29,042 nt of DNA from RGIG7213 sp045657205 (GTDB taxonomy: Bacteria; Bacillota; Clostridia; Oscillospirales; CAG-272). Both the position numbers and the translations under genes were made by a program. The DNA lies in NCBI GenBank assembly GCA_045657205.1, contig JAZOSS010000012.1, forward strand, positions 1-29,042, given 5' to 3'. The notes under the pieces were generated by a model. That model was not told the origin of the DNA. It ran no database searches and saw only the letters and a list, made by a program, of their open reading frames with translations. How positions within the stretch are numbered: position 1 is the stretch's first letter; every line of letters starts with the position of its first letter. Shown one piece after another: positions 15,575-23,901 of the stretch.

Positions 15575-16747
15575 ATGAATGTTACCTTTCGTGTGGATAA
15601 AGATATCTTATATATTGCCATCGAAGGCAGAATCGATGCTACCAATGCAGCAGATGCAGAAGAGAAAATCTTTGCTATTAAAAACGATAACCCGGACAAG
15701 CACACCGTGGTGGATGCCGATAAGCTGGAGTACATATCTTCCGCAGGTCTCCGCGTAATTTTAAGACTCAGAAAAGAGGAGCCTAAGCTTGCAATCATCA
15801 ATGTGGCTTCTGATGTTTATGAAGTCTTTGATATGACCGGCTTTACCGATATGCTTACGGTTGAAAAGGCATATCAGAGAATGAGTGTTGATGGGTGTGA
15901 GTTCATTGCAAAGGGGGCTAACGGTGCTGTTTACCGCTATGATGATGAAACTATCTTAAAGACCTATTTTGCAAAGGACGCACTTCCTGAGATCAAACAA
16001 GAACGAGAAAATGCAAGAAAGGCATTCGTTCTCGGTATTAATACCGCCATTCCTTACGGTATCGTTCGTGTGGATGACGGATATGGCACTGTTACAGAGC
16101 TTTTGAACGCAGTCAGCGTGACCAAGCTGATTCGCAACAACCCGGATGATATGTCCGAGGCGGCGAAATATTATATTGATATGCTTAAAAGCATTCATGC
16201 TATCACGGTTGAAGATGGAGAAGTTCCCGATATGAAGGAAATTGCTCTTGATTGGGCAGATTTTGTAGCTCCGTATCTTTCGAACGGACAAGGCGAAAAG
16301 CTTCGTAGATTAGTCGAGGACGTTCCCAAACAGAACACCCTTATGCATGGTGATTATCACACAAATAACATTATGGTGCAAAATAAAGAGCCTCTGCTTA
16401 TCGATATGGATACCCTTTGCATGGGGCATCCTGTATTTGAACTCGGTTCGATGTTTAATGCGTTTATTGGTTATTCCGAGCTTGACCATCAGGTAACGAT
16501 GGATTTCTTCGGTTACACGCACGAATCGGCAGAAAAGTTTTGGAATATGTCTTTGAAAATGTATATTGGTTCTGAGGATGAAGCTGTGTGCCAAAGCGTT
16601 GCAGAAAAGGCAATGATTATTGGCTACACTCGTATGCTTCGCCGTGCTATTCGCCGCCCGGAAGAGGCAGATAGCCCTGCTAAAATTGCAAGATGCAAAG
16701 AGATGCTGGCTTTCTTACTTGGCAAGGTGGATACCTTGGTTTTCTAA
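15575..16747 (+). CDS. STAS-APH fusion: STAS domain joined to aminoglycoside-phosphotransferase-like kinase
   Basis: A 390-residue protein. Residues 1 to about 103 form a second STAS domain close to the stand-alone one (EYISSAGLRVIL with Ser55/Ser56; FDMTGFTDML). Residues from about 108 are an APH/choline-kinase fold of the TIGR02172-like group: FIAKGANGAVYRY (glycine loop), ILKTYF (candidate ATP lysine), HGDYHTNNIMV (258-268, catalytic Asp260) and LIDMDT (metal Asp277). The kinase looks active; its substrate is unknown. The STAS part offers a docking and phosphorylation site for the upstream RsbW-like kinase, which would tie the APH activity to the switch. Start: ATG 15575, eight bases after AAAAGGAG. 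The open frame back to 15524 lies inside the HD gene and is rejected. Confidence 0.9.
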   Translation: MNVTFRVDKDILYIAIEGRIDATNAADAEEKIFAIKNDNPDKHTVVDADKLEYISSAGLRVILRLRKEEPKLAIINVASDVYEVFDMTGFTDMLTVEKAYQRMSVDGCEFIAKGANGAVYRYDDETILKTYFAKDALPEIKQERENARKAFVLGINTAIPYGIVRVDDGYGTVTELLNAVSVTKLIRNNPDDMSEAAKYYIDMLKSIHAITVEDGEVPDMKEIALDWADFVAPYLSNGQGEKLRRLVEDVPKQNTLMHGDYHTNNIMVQNKEPLLIDMDTLCMGHPVFELGSMFNAFIGYSELDHQVTMDFFGYTHESAEKFWNMSLKMYIGSEDEAVCQSVAEKAMIIGYTRMLRRAIRRPEEADSPAKIARCKEMLAFLLGKVDTLVF

Positions 16748-16771
16748 ATTAAGAATAGACGGGATAAGATT

Positions 16772-17046
16772 GTGAAAAATAAAAAAACTATTTTTATTTA
16801 CTATCATTCTTGCTGTTGCAATTGTAGCAACAGAAGTCTATCTGTTTGCCGGCAGCATAGCGCCGAAACCTACTGTTACCGAAACAGAATTTTCGTTTAA
16901 AATTGAATATGAATCGGTTGGCGAAACGGTTATCGTTGATGATGTTTATTAGGTGAGTTGCACCCTGAACGATGTAGATGACAATCTGTCTATAAAGATA
17001 AGCGTTTGAGTTTCCGGCAAAAACGCTGAAATACGCTTGAATAAAG
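16772..17046 (+). pseudogene. Degraded small membrane or exported protein gene
   Basis: GTG at 16772 reads VKNKK, then a shift in a seven-A run is needed to enter a convincing frame. That frame has a hydrophobic helix (LFTIILAVAIVATEVYLFAG) and FSFKIEYESVGETVIVDDVY, then meets TAG (16949-16951). The same frame continues VSCTLNDVDDNLSIKISV to a TGA, with weaker similarity to a protein beyond. One frameshift plus at least one in-frame stop indicates a dead gene; the function was probably that of a small membrane-anchored protein. With the terminator after it, this accounts for the 413 bases between the STAS-APH gene and the next CDS. It mirrors the decayed XRE gene at the other edge of the region. 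Confidence 0.6.
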
Positions 17047-17076
17047 AAAAAAGGCATAGTCCGTGCGGGCTATGCC
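17047..17076 (-). terminator. Terminator, mainly for the minus-strand solute-binding protein gene
   Basis: GGCATAG (17053-17059) pairs with CTATGCC (17070-17076), and the stem extends inward through CCG/CGG. Read on the minus strand it is followed by six T (complement of 17047-17052). It could also stop leftover plus-strand transcripts of the signalling operon. Confidence 0.85.
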
Positions 17077-17160
17077 ATGTTTTGCGAAAGAACTGTCATT
17101 CAGGGGATGACCCTAATGCTTGAATTTGAATTTAAGGCAGTTTTATGATTTTCAGATCAA

Positions 17161-18675
17161 TTATTCAACACTGCTGAACTTGTCCACTATATCCTGAAGA
17201 GCTGCGGTTACCTTGGATTCGTTTCTTCTGAAGAGTGAAGAAAGCTGACCTGTGGAGTTGTTCTTAACAGCTGATACAAGTGAATTTTTGATTGACGTTA
17301 CGTTTTCATCTCCCATAACGTAACCGATGTCAACAACACGGTTTGCAAATATGATAGGAAGCATATCCGCAGATTCTTCGTCACGTGTACCCTTACCGAT
17401 AAGGGATGATTCATAGTAAGCGGGTGTAAGTATGTTCTTACCTTCAACAGCCAAAGCCTGCATTATCATACCTGAACGTGCAAGTCTGTTTTCGTCGTAG
17501 GAGATATCCTTGGAAACACCTGCAACGAGTGTAACTATGTTTACAGAGTGTGTCGTGTAGTTAGCCTGTTTTGCATCAGCCTTGGGAACGGGTATAATAC
17601 CGAAGTCCGTGTTCATTTCACGAAGACGTGTTACGCACTGCATAACCTCGGAGTAGAACAAAGCTCTGTCTTCTTCGAACATCTGCTGAGCGAGAAGGTG
17701 AACCTGAGGATCTACAGTAGCGTAGTCGTGACAGTCGAATGTGATTCGGTTGGAAGCTGCGTATATTTCGGCGATCTTATCAATAAGTTTGATAGAAGAA
17801 TCGCTGAGCTTCTGCAAGTAAGGAAGATCGGATGCGTCTTTTGCGATTATACGGCTGTTCGTACCATAGTAAAGACCTGTGATAAAGTCAACCGTTGTGG
17901 CAATGGGGAACTGGTCGAGGTGAGTAATAGTACCGGATGCATCAGTGTCCTGGTATGTAAAGAGGTTACTGTATTCAAGAAGTTTGTCAAGCGTCCATTC
18001 GCCGTCACGAACGAGATCGTAAATGCTCTTAGGACCTTCTTCCTCACCGATACCGAGGTTCTTTGCGAGCTTCTTGTTGAACATCATTACCCACGTAGCA
18101 TCGTTGTCGATGACCGTGATATCACCTGTAGCAAAATAGTTGTTGCCGCCGATGGAAGTCTGTGAGAGCATAGCCTGGTCCCAGGATTCGCTTGTGAGAT
18201 CAAGGTGTGTAATGCTGTCGAGGTTCGTGAGGCAGTCACTCTGCGCCAAAGTGTACATTTTGTCAATTGAGTTAACAATGATGTCGTAATCTTTTGTGCC
18301 GGACTTAACAGCCGTTGTAACGAGGTCGTTTATGCTTCCTCTCGATTGACCTTCAACAACTCTGATCTTTACGCCGAACGTATCCTCAATCAACTGCTGA
18401 CGGTGGTAAGCCGCAGATTTAACGGGATCGTCACTATCTTCTTCCTGGAAGAAGTCTGTGTTTGTCCATTCAGCATCATCTGTGTTTGTAAGAATAGTGA
18501 ATTCTTCACCGCTATATTTCGCGTCGGGGATAAAATACGTGTCAGTGTTCTGATCCGCAGGTCCCTGAGTTACAGCGGGTGCCTTGGTTTCTTCCGAATC
18601 GCCGCCGCAGGCAGTGAAGCACATAGCGGACATGATAACGGCAAGAGTAAGGGAAAGTAATTTTGTCGCTTTCAT
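17161..18675 (-). CDS. Extracellular solute-binding lipoprotein (ABC transporter type)
   Basis: A 504-residue lipoprotein. The signal peptide MKATKLLSLTLAVIMSAMCF ends in the lipobox FTAC with acylated Cys23, followed by GG and a Ser/Glu/Thr-rich linker. The mature part looks like a family 1 extracellular solute-binding protein (FTILTNTDDAEW near the start; YDIIVNSIDKMYTL; WVMMFNKKLAKNLGI; DFGIIPVPKAD), typically for oligosaccharides. No permease or ATPase gene is adjacent, so it is an orphan subunit or works with a transporter encoded elsewhere. The ATG has AAAGGAG seven bases upstream. It has its own promoter (18739-18767) and terminator. Confidence 0.92.
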   Translation of the reverse strand: MKATKLLSLTLAVIMSAMCFTACGGDSEETKAPAVTQGPADQNTDTYFIPDAKYSGEEFTILTNTDDAEWTNTDFFQEEDSDDPVKSAAYHRQQLIEDTFGVKIRVVEGQSRGSINDLVTTAVKSGTKDYDIIVNSIDKMYTLAQSDCLTNLDSITHLDLTSESWDQAMLSQTSIGGNNYFATGDITVIDNDATWVMMFNKKLAKNLGIGEEEGPKSIYDLVRDGEWTLDKLLEYSNLFTYQDTDASGTITHLDQFPIATTVDFITGLYYGTNSRIIAKDASDLPYLQKLSDSSIKLIDKIAEIYAASNRITFDCHDYATVDPQVHLLAQQMFEEDRALFYSEVMQCVTRLREMNTDFGIIPVPKADAKQANYTTHSVNIVTLVAGVSKDISYDENRLARSGMIMQALAVEGKNILTPAYYESSLIGKGTRDEESADMLPIIFANRVVDIGYVMGDENVTSIKNSLVSAVKNNSTGQLSSLFRRNESKVTAALQDIVDKFSSVE

Positions 18676-18738
18676 TCAAGCACTCCTTTTCATTAGTTTT
18701 TGAGTATCTCCGTTGAATAAATAATACTCTTCGGGCGT

Positions 18739-18767
18739 ATTATACCATTCACAAGGCAAAAAGTCAA
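18739..18767 (-). promoter_or_regulatory. Sigma-A type promoter for the solute-binding protein
   Basis: On the minus strand TTGACT (complement of 18762-18767), 17-bp spacer, TATAAT (complement of 18739-18744), about 60 bases before the start codon. Confidence 0.88.
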
Positions 18768-18850
18768 TATGTAAGAAAAAAATTGTTTCAAGTGCTTTGT
18801 TAAGTTTGTGTGCAAAAGAAATGTGATTTTGTAAAATTTTAGAATACATA

Positions 18851-18879
18851 TTGACATTTTTCAACATATGTGCTTTAAT
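18851..18879 (+). promoter_or_regulatory. Sigma-A type promoter for prfB
   Basis: TTGACA (18851-18856), 17-bp spacer, TTTAAT (18874-18879), about 60 bases before the prfB start. It is divergent from the solute-binding protein promoter. Confidence 0.65.
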
Positions 18880-18939
18880 TAACTGTATAAATTTATATTA
18901 TGCAGATAAATCCAAATCCGGAAAGGACTTTGTAACGAT

Positions 18940-20046
18940 ATGATAATTCAACTTGATGAAGCAAGACTGAAGCTTGCCGCCCTCAGAACTGATGCCAAAG
19001 AGCTTGGTATTTCAATGCGTGTAGACCTGCTCAAGGAGTCGGTGGATGAGCTTGAAGAAAAAACACACGATCAGAATTTCTGGGCAGATCAGGCAACTTC
19101 GGGTAAAATACTGCAGGAAATCAAACAAAAAAAGTATAAGATAGAACAGCACGAAAAGCTTGTCGAAGCGATAGAAGATACGTATACTCTTTGTGAGCTT
19201 TCACTTGAAGAAAATGACGAAAGCTCCCTTGAGGATATTTTGTCCGAGGTTGAAAGAATAGAAAAAGAAATCGAAAAAATGAATATCGAGATCCTTCTTT
19301 CGGGCGAATACGACAAAAACAATGCTATCTTGTCATTTCACCCCGGTGCAGGCGGTACGGAGGCACAGGATTGGGCGCTTATGCTGTACAGAATGTACAC
19401 AAGATGGGGTGAAAAAAACGGCTTCAAGGTTAAGCTTGTAGACTGGCTTGACGGTGAAGAAGCAGGTATCAAGAGTGCGACGATACTTATCGAAGGTATC
19501 AATGCTTACGGCTATATGAAGGGTGAGTCGGGAGTACACAGACTCGTAAGAGTATCTCCGTTTGACTCATCGGGAAGACGCCACACCTCCTTTGCGTCAG
19601 TCGAGGTAACACCCGAGCTTGACGATACGAATGACGTTGAGATACGTGACGAGGATATAGAAATAACGGCACACCGTTCAAGCGGTGCGGGCGGTCAGCA
19701 CATCAATAAAACAGACTCCGCGATAAGAATAGTTCATAAACCCACGGGTATCGTCGTCGGATGTCAGACGGAAAGAAGCCAGCTTCAGAACAAAGAAACG
19801 GCTTTGAAAATGCTTAAAAGTAAGCTCGTTGAGATAAAGATAAGAGAAAATCTTGAGAAGATAGAAGATATAAAAGGCGAAAAGACGAATATTGAATGGG
19901 GAAGCCAGATACGTTCGTACGTCTTTATGCCGTACACGCTCGTCAAGGATGCACGTACCGGATGCGAAAACGGTAACATCCAGGCGGTAATGGACGGAGA
20001 TCTTGATGTTTTTATAAACAGCTATCTCAGAGCGAACGTAAAATAA
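18940..20046 (+). CDS. prfB: Peptide chain release factor 2
   Basis: RF2 recognises UAA and UGA stop codons and triggers peptide release. It is 368 residues, full length. The anticodon-mimic tripeptide SPF is at 206-208 and the catalytic GGQ at 251-253 (SSGAGGQHINKTDSAIRI). The N-terminal half is the usual charged coiled-coil domain. Many RF2 genes need a +1 programmed frameshift at a UGA near codon 25; here the frame is open from ATG 18940 without a CTTTGA slip site, so autoregulation by frameshifting appears absent. AAAGGA lies 12 bases before the ATG, rather far, but no better in-frame start exists. It is single between its promoter and terminator. Confidence 0.97.
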   Translation: MIIQLDEARLKLAALRTDAKELGISMRVDLLKESVDELEEKTHDQNFWADQATSGKILQEIKQKKYKIEQHEKLVEAIEDTYTLCELSLEENDESSLEDILSEVERIEKEIEKMNIEILLSGEYDKNNAILSFHPGAGGTEAQDWALMLYRMYTRWGEKNGFKVKLVDWLDGEEAGIKSATILIEGINAYGYMKGESGVHRLVRVSPFDSSGRRHTSFASVEVTPELDDTNDVEIRDEDIEITAHRSSGAGGQHINKTDSAIRIVHKPTGIVVGCQTERSQLQNKETALKMLKSKLVEIKIRENLEKIEDIKGEKTNIEWGSQIRSYVFMPYTLVKDARTGCENGNIQAVMDGDLDVFINSYLRANVK

Positions 20047-20096
20047 TGATTGGAAAAATGCCGAAGTTTGTTGATTTTCGAGCGTGACAGATATGC

Positions 20097-20130
20097 AAAA
20101 AACGACGGTACGGATAGTACCGCCGTTTTT
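20097..20130 (+). terminator. Terminator of prfB
   Basis: CGGTAC (20106-20111) pairs with GTACCG (20117-20122). After one mismatch the stem continues with AAAAACG against CGTTTTT, ending in a T run (20126-20130). Confidence 0.85.
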
Positions 20131-20203
20131 AATCAACATAATTTTACGTTTCAGATCGAAAAAATGACGGTCTTGTTTAAGTAATAAAACGGTTGGTGCA
20201 GTT

Positions 20204-21598
20204 GTGGTATTCAGTAGTTTACAGTTCATTTTTATCTTTATGCCCGTGTTTTTCGGGTGTTATTATCTTGCTCCGGACAAAACTAAAAATGTCGTACTGT
20301 TTTTGGGAAGCCTGAGTTTTTATTTTGTCGGAACGATAAATAATCCCGAACATTTTATAGTATTCATCATCAGTATAATTCTGGATTTTTTTGTAGCTGT
20401 CTGGATGGAAAAATTCGACAAGTATAAAAAGATACTTTTGTCTTTGGGCATAGTTTTTCATTTGTTGAGCCTTATCACATTCAAATACTCAACGTTTTTA
20501 TTCGGTGAAATAAATAGAATTTTTCCTGATGCTGAACTTGTCTTCGATATAGTTTTGCCTATCGGCATTTCATTTTACACATTCCAGGGGCTGTCGTATA
20601 TAATAGACGTTTACAAAGGAAAAATATCAGCAGAAAAAGGACTTTTGGAATATACCGTATATATTTCAATGTTTGAACAGCTTATCGCAGGTCCTATCGT
20701 AATATACGGTCAGGTGAAAAAAGACCTCCATAAACGTCATATCAAGCTTGATGCTGTCATACGCGGTGTCGGAGTATTTATTTTCGGTCTCGGAATGAAG
20801 GTCCTGCTTGCAAACCCTCTGGGTAAACTTTGGACACAGACGGCAAATATCGGCTATGAGAGTATATCGACGCCCCTTGCCTGGCTTGCGATAATAGCAT
20901 TTTCATTTCAGATCTATTTTGACTTTTTTGGTTATTCGCTCATGGCTATCGGTCTCGGCAAGATGCTCGGATTCAGACTGCCCAAAAACTTCGATCATCC
21001 GTACACAAGTCTTACAATGACGGAGTTTTGGCGCCGTTGGCACATCACACTCGGCAGCTGGTTCCGTGAGTACGTCTACATCCCTCTTGGCGGTAACAGA
21101 AAAGGAAAAGTTGCCACGGTACGAAATTTATTTGCCGTATGGATGCTTACGGGTATCTGGCACGGTGCAGGATACAATTTCGTTTTGTGGGGTGCACTTC
21201 TTTTTATGGTTCTTATGATAGAAAAATTCCTGATAGGGGATTTTCTTAACAAAAAGCCTGTATTGGCACATATCTATATGATGTTGCTCATTCCTGTTTC
21301 ATGGGCAATATTTGCAATTGAGGATTTTGGACAGCTCGGTGTATTTTTCACCCGACTGTTTCCCATCTTCGGTCAAGGGGCAGGATCGCCTTTTGCAGGT
21401 GACTACATCAAATATTTCAGTATGTATTGGCCATTTTTTATTGTTGGAATTTTATTTTCAACAAAATTACCGTACAATTTACTTAAAAAAGTTAAAAGCG
21501 GTCTTGTGATATTTATATTCATCGTAATAATTTTTGCAGCGAGCGTATACTGTATGTATCAAGGATTTGACGATCCGTTTCTGTATTTTAGATTTTAA
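20204..21598 (+). CDS. MBOAT family O-acyltransferase (AlgI/DltB-like)
   Basis: A 464-residue multi-pass membrane acyltransferase. MVFSSLQFIFIFMPVFF is the usual AlgI-type beginning and supports the GTG start at 20204, although no clear Shine-Dalgarno precedes it. Family landmarks are LPIGISFYTFQGLSYIIDVY, FWRRWHITLGSWFREYVYIPLGG (His280) and the presumed catalytic histidine His320 in GIWHGAGYNFVLWG. Relatives pass acyl groups, usually acetyl, across the membrane to exopolysaccharide, peptidoglycan or teichoic acid. The next gene, 9 bases on, is a secreted SGNH protein, the normal partner that places the acetyl group. The polymer acceptor cannot be told from sequence. Confidence 0.93.
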   Translation: MVFSSLQFIFIFMPVFFGCYYLAPDKTKNVVLFLGSLSFYFVGTINNPEHFIVFIISIILDFFVAVWMEKFDKYKKILLSLGIVFHLLSLITFKYSTFLFGEINRIFPDAELVFDIVLPIGISFYTFQGLSYIIDVYKGKISAEKGLLEYTVYISMFEQLIAGPIVIYGQVKKDLHKRHIKLDAVIRGVGVFIFGLGMKVLLANPLGKLWTQTANIGYESISTPLAWLAIIAFSFQIYFDFFGYSLMAIGLGKMLGFRLPKNFDHPYTSLTMTEFWRRWHITLGSWFREYVYIPLGGNRKGKVATVRNLFAVWMLTGIWHGAGYNFVLWGALLFMVLMIEKFLIGDFLNKKPVLAHIYMMLLIPVSWAIFAIEDFGQLGVFFTRLFPIFGQGAGSPFAGDYIKYFSMYWPFFIVGILFSTKLPYNLLKKVKSGLVIFIFIVIIFAASVYCMYQGFDDPFLYFRF

Positions 21599-21607
21599 GA
21601 GGCAAAA

Positions 21608-22459
21608 ATGAAAAAATCAAATTTTATAACATTGGCATTTCTCTGTATTTTGATAGTCGTTCTTGTGATCGTTATGGTGTTAAAAAAAGACCCTTCCGAA
21701 AATAAAGGATCAGATACCGATACTCAACAGACACAAGGTGAACAAAGCACCTATGAAGATGATGAAACTAATAAACCGACGAATGATACATTACCTACAG
21801 AGTCGTCAAGTGAAACAAATAAAACACATCAAACCGGAGAAATGACAAAAACGCCCGAAACCGAGAAGCCTGCGGTAAAACCCGAAGACGTTTCTATGGA
21901 TGATGCTTTGTTTATAGGTGACTCGCGTACCGTCGGCATTATGGAGTATGCAGGTATAAGCGATGCCGATTTCTTCTGTGACGTCGGAATGAGTATATAC
22001 AGTATCCATAAAAAAAGTATTTCCGTTTCCGATTTCGGAAAAGTGTCCGTTACTGAGTTGCTTGAAAGAGGAAAATACGGCAAGATATACGTTATGCTCG
22101 GCGTAAATGAGGTCGGATATAACTTCGATACCACGGCAGAAAAATACGGTGAGCTTATAGATCTTATAACCGAAAAGCAGCCCGATGCTATGGTCTTTAT
22201 ACAGGCAAACCTGCACGTTTCAAAGAAGCGTTCTGATAAAGACAAGGTCGTAAATAACAAAGCGATAGATACTTTAAATGCAAAATTTGCTTCCTTTGCT
22301 GACGGAGAAAAGATATTTTATATGGATGTAAATACGATATTTGACGATGAAAACGGCGGTCTTGCCGCTGATAAATCGGGTGACGGAACACATCCGTACG
22401 CAAAGTATTATAAAGAATGGGGAAATTGGATCATAGAGCAAACGGCTGCTATGATGTAA
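21608..22459 (+). CDS. Membrane-anchored SGNH/GDSL hydrolase-like protein, partner of the MBOAT
   Basis: A 283-residue protein with an N-terminal membrane helix (about 7-26), a long Thr/Ser/Glu/Asn linker (about 27-95) and an extracytoplasmic SGNH-type domain: LFIGDSRTVG with Ser106, GVNEVG, and DGTHPYAKYY with Asp259 and His262 as the Asp-His pair. MBOAT-linked SGNH proteins typically act as the extracellular O-acetyltransferase; an esterase role is the alternative. GAGG upstream of the ATG and the 9-base gap to the MBOAT gene indicate an operon. A shared bidirectional terminator follows. Confidence 0.88.
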   Translation: MKKSNFITLAFLCILIVVLVIVMVLKKDPSENKGSDTDTQQTQGEQSTYEDDETNKPTNDTLPTESSSETNKTHQTGEMTKTPETEKPAVKPEDVSMDDALFIGDSRTVGIMEYAGISDADFFCDVGMSIYSIHKKSISVSDFGKVSVTELLERGKYGKIYVMLGVNEVGYNFDTTAEKYGELIDLITEKQPDAMVFIQANLHVSKKRSDKDKVVNNKAIDTLNAKFASFADGEKIFYMDVNTIFDDENGGLAADKSGDGTHPYAKYYKEWGNWIIEQTAAMM

Positions 22460-22460
22460 A

Positions 22461-22500
22461 ATAAAACGGAGTCGGACATTAAGTTACGACTCCGTTGTTT
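22461..22500. terminator. Bidirectional terminator between convergent genes
   Basis: ACGGAGTCG (22466-22474) pairs with CGACTCCGT (22487-22495) around a 12-nt loop. TGTTTT follows on the plus strand and TTTATTTT on the minus strand, so it can end both the SGNH and MATE transcripts. Confidence 0.85.
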
Positions 22501-22502
22501 TA

Positions 22503-23843
22503 TCAAGCTTTTTTTGGTTTCTGCCGCCGCATCACAAAAAACATAACCAGACAGAATAATATCTGTACGACGGTCGATGCAGGTGTACCGAGTCCGATGT
22601 GGAAAAGTGATGCGTCGGGCATACGGCTTATGAGATATACCACGGGTATTCTTACACAGAACGCACCGATGATGCCCTGTGCCATAACGAATACAGTCTT
22701 CCCGTATCCGTTGTAATATCCCGAAAAACAGAATAAAAACGGTGTCAAAAGACAGTCAACCGCATACGCTTTGAGATAACTGTGCCCCGATGCAATGACG
22801 TCAGATCCGGATGAGAATATTCCGCAGAGTATATCCCCGTGGAAAAATGCAAGATAAAACATCACAGCACCGAATGAAAAAGACGTAAGTATTCCGCATA
22901 AAAGTGCGGTGCTCGTGCGTTTTGGCTTTCCTGCACCGAGATTTTGTGCAACGAATGCCGCCATAGACTGCATAAACGCACTCGGTACGAGCATTATAAA
23001 AGCACACACTTTTTCAGCCACCCCGACTCCTGCGGAAGCCGTTACGTTTATTGAATTTACTATTGCCTGAATAACGAGAAAGGATATCCCTACAAGCAGA
23101 TCCTGCAAGGCTATCGGTATTCCCAAAGAAAGCTCCGTTTTGATTATGCCCTTGTGAGGGCGGATATCCTTGATGGAAAACTCAAACGGAAGCTGTCTTC
23201 TTTTTATTATGATGATTGATATAAGAACGCTCAATGCTTGGGAAATAACAGTTGCAAGTGCCGCACCGACAGTGCCCATATTCATATATTTAACGAAAAC
23301 AATATCACCGATTATGTTGAAAACACAAGCAATAGTAACGGCTAAAAGAGGAGTTTTTGAGTCCCCTATTCCTCTGAAAATACTGCCGAGTACGTTGTAT
23401 GCAATTATAAATACAGAGCCTGCTCCGCATACCGCTATGTAGGACGACGTTTCTTCAAACGCTTCTTTCGGTGCGTGCATAAGCGATGAGAGCATATCGG
23501 AGCATAAAATGGTAAAAACAGTCAAAAATACAGTGATGACGGCAAACATAAAAATACCGCCGCCGATGGCTTTTCCCGCATCACGTGTTTCGTTTGCACC
23601 TATTTTACGACCTACCACGACGGTTATTCCCATTGAAAGTCCCATTATAACCATTGTCAGCGTTTGTATAAGCATACTGCCCGTTGCAACGCCCGACACG
23701 TCCGAGGTCTGTGCATATTGACCGACGACCCAAAGATCGACCGCGCCGTACAGCGCTTGTAAAAACAGCGCAAACATCACGGGAAGTGCAAATTTTATAA
23801 GAGAAGGGAAGACCTTGCCCTCCGTTATCTGATTACTTTTCAT
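22503..23843 (-). CDS. MATE family multidrug/cation efflux transporter
   Basis: A 446-residue membrane protein with about twelve helices in two MATE repeats. It starts MKSNQITEGKVFPSLIKFALP with the usual LPVMF...LQALYGAVDLWVVGQY, and has GLSMGITVVVGRKIGA and AFVAQNLGAGKPKR. These transporters export cationic or organic compounds using Na+ or H+ gradients; the substrate is unknown. The ATG at 23843 has GAGGT four to five bases upstream. It is monocistronic, ending at the shared terminator. Confidence 0.95.
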   Translation of the reverse strand: MKSNQITEGKVFPSLIKFALPVMFALFLQALYGAVDLWVVGQYAQTSDVSGVATGSMLIQTLTMVIMGLSMGITVVVGRKIGANETRDAGKAIGGGIFMFAVITVFLTVFTILCSDMLSSLMHAPKEAFEETSSYIAVCGAGSVFIIAYNVLGSIFRGIGDSKTPLLAVTIACVFNIIGDIVFVKYMNMGTVGAALATVISQALSVLISIIIIKRRQLPFEFSIKDIRPHKGIIKTELSLGIPIALQDLLVGISFLVIQAIVNSINVTASAGVGVAEKVCAFIMLVPSAFMQSMAAFVAQNLGAGKPKRTSTALLCGILTSFSFGAVMFYLAFFHGDILCGIFSSGSDVIASGHSYLKAYAVDCLLTPFLFCFSGYYNGYGKTVFVMAQGIIGAFCVRIPVVYLISRMPDASLFHIGLGTPASTVVQILFCLVMFFVMRRQKPKKA

Positions 23844-23872
23844 ATCTACCTCACAATGCGTACTAAATAAAT

Positions 23873-23901
23873 ATTATCTCAAAATCAAATGTAAAAAACA
23901 A
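23873..23901 (-). promoter_or_regulatory. Probable promoter for the MATE gene
   Basis: On the minus strand TTGTTT (complement of 23896-23901), 17-bp spacer, GATAAT (complement of 23873-23878). It is a modest match to consensus, 30 bases upstream of the start. Confidence 0.55.

Noticed and set aside
17548..18165. 205-codon plus-strand open frame
   Set aside because: Antisense to the solute-binding lipoprotein, which has clear family motifs, promoter and lipobox.
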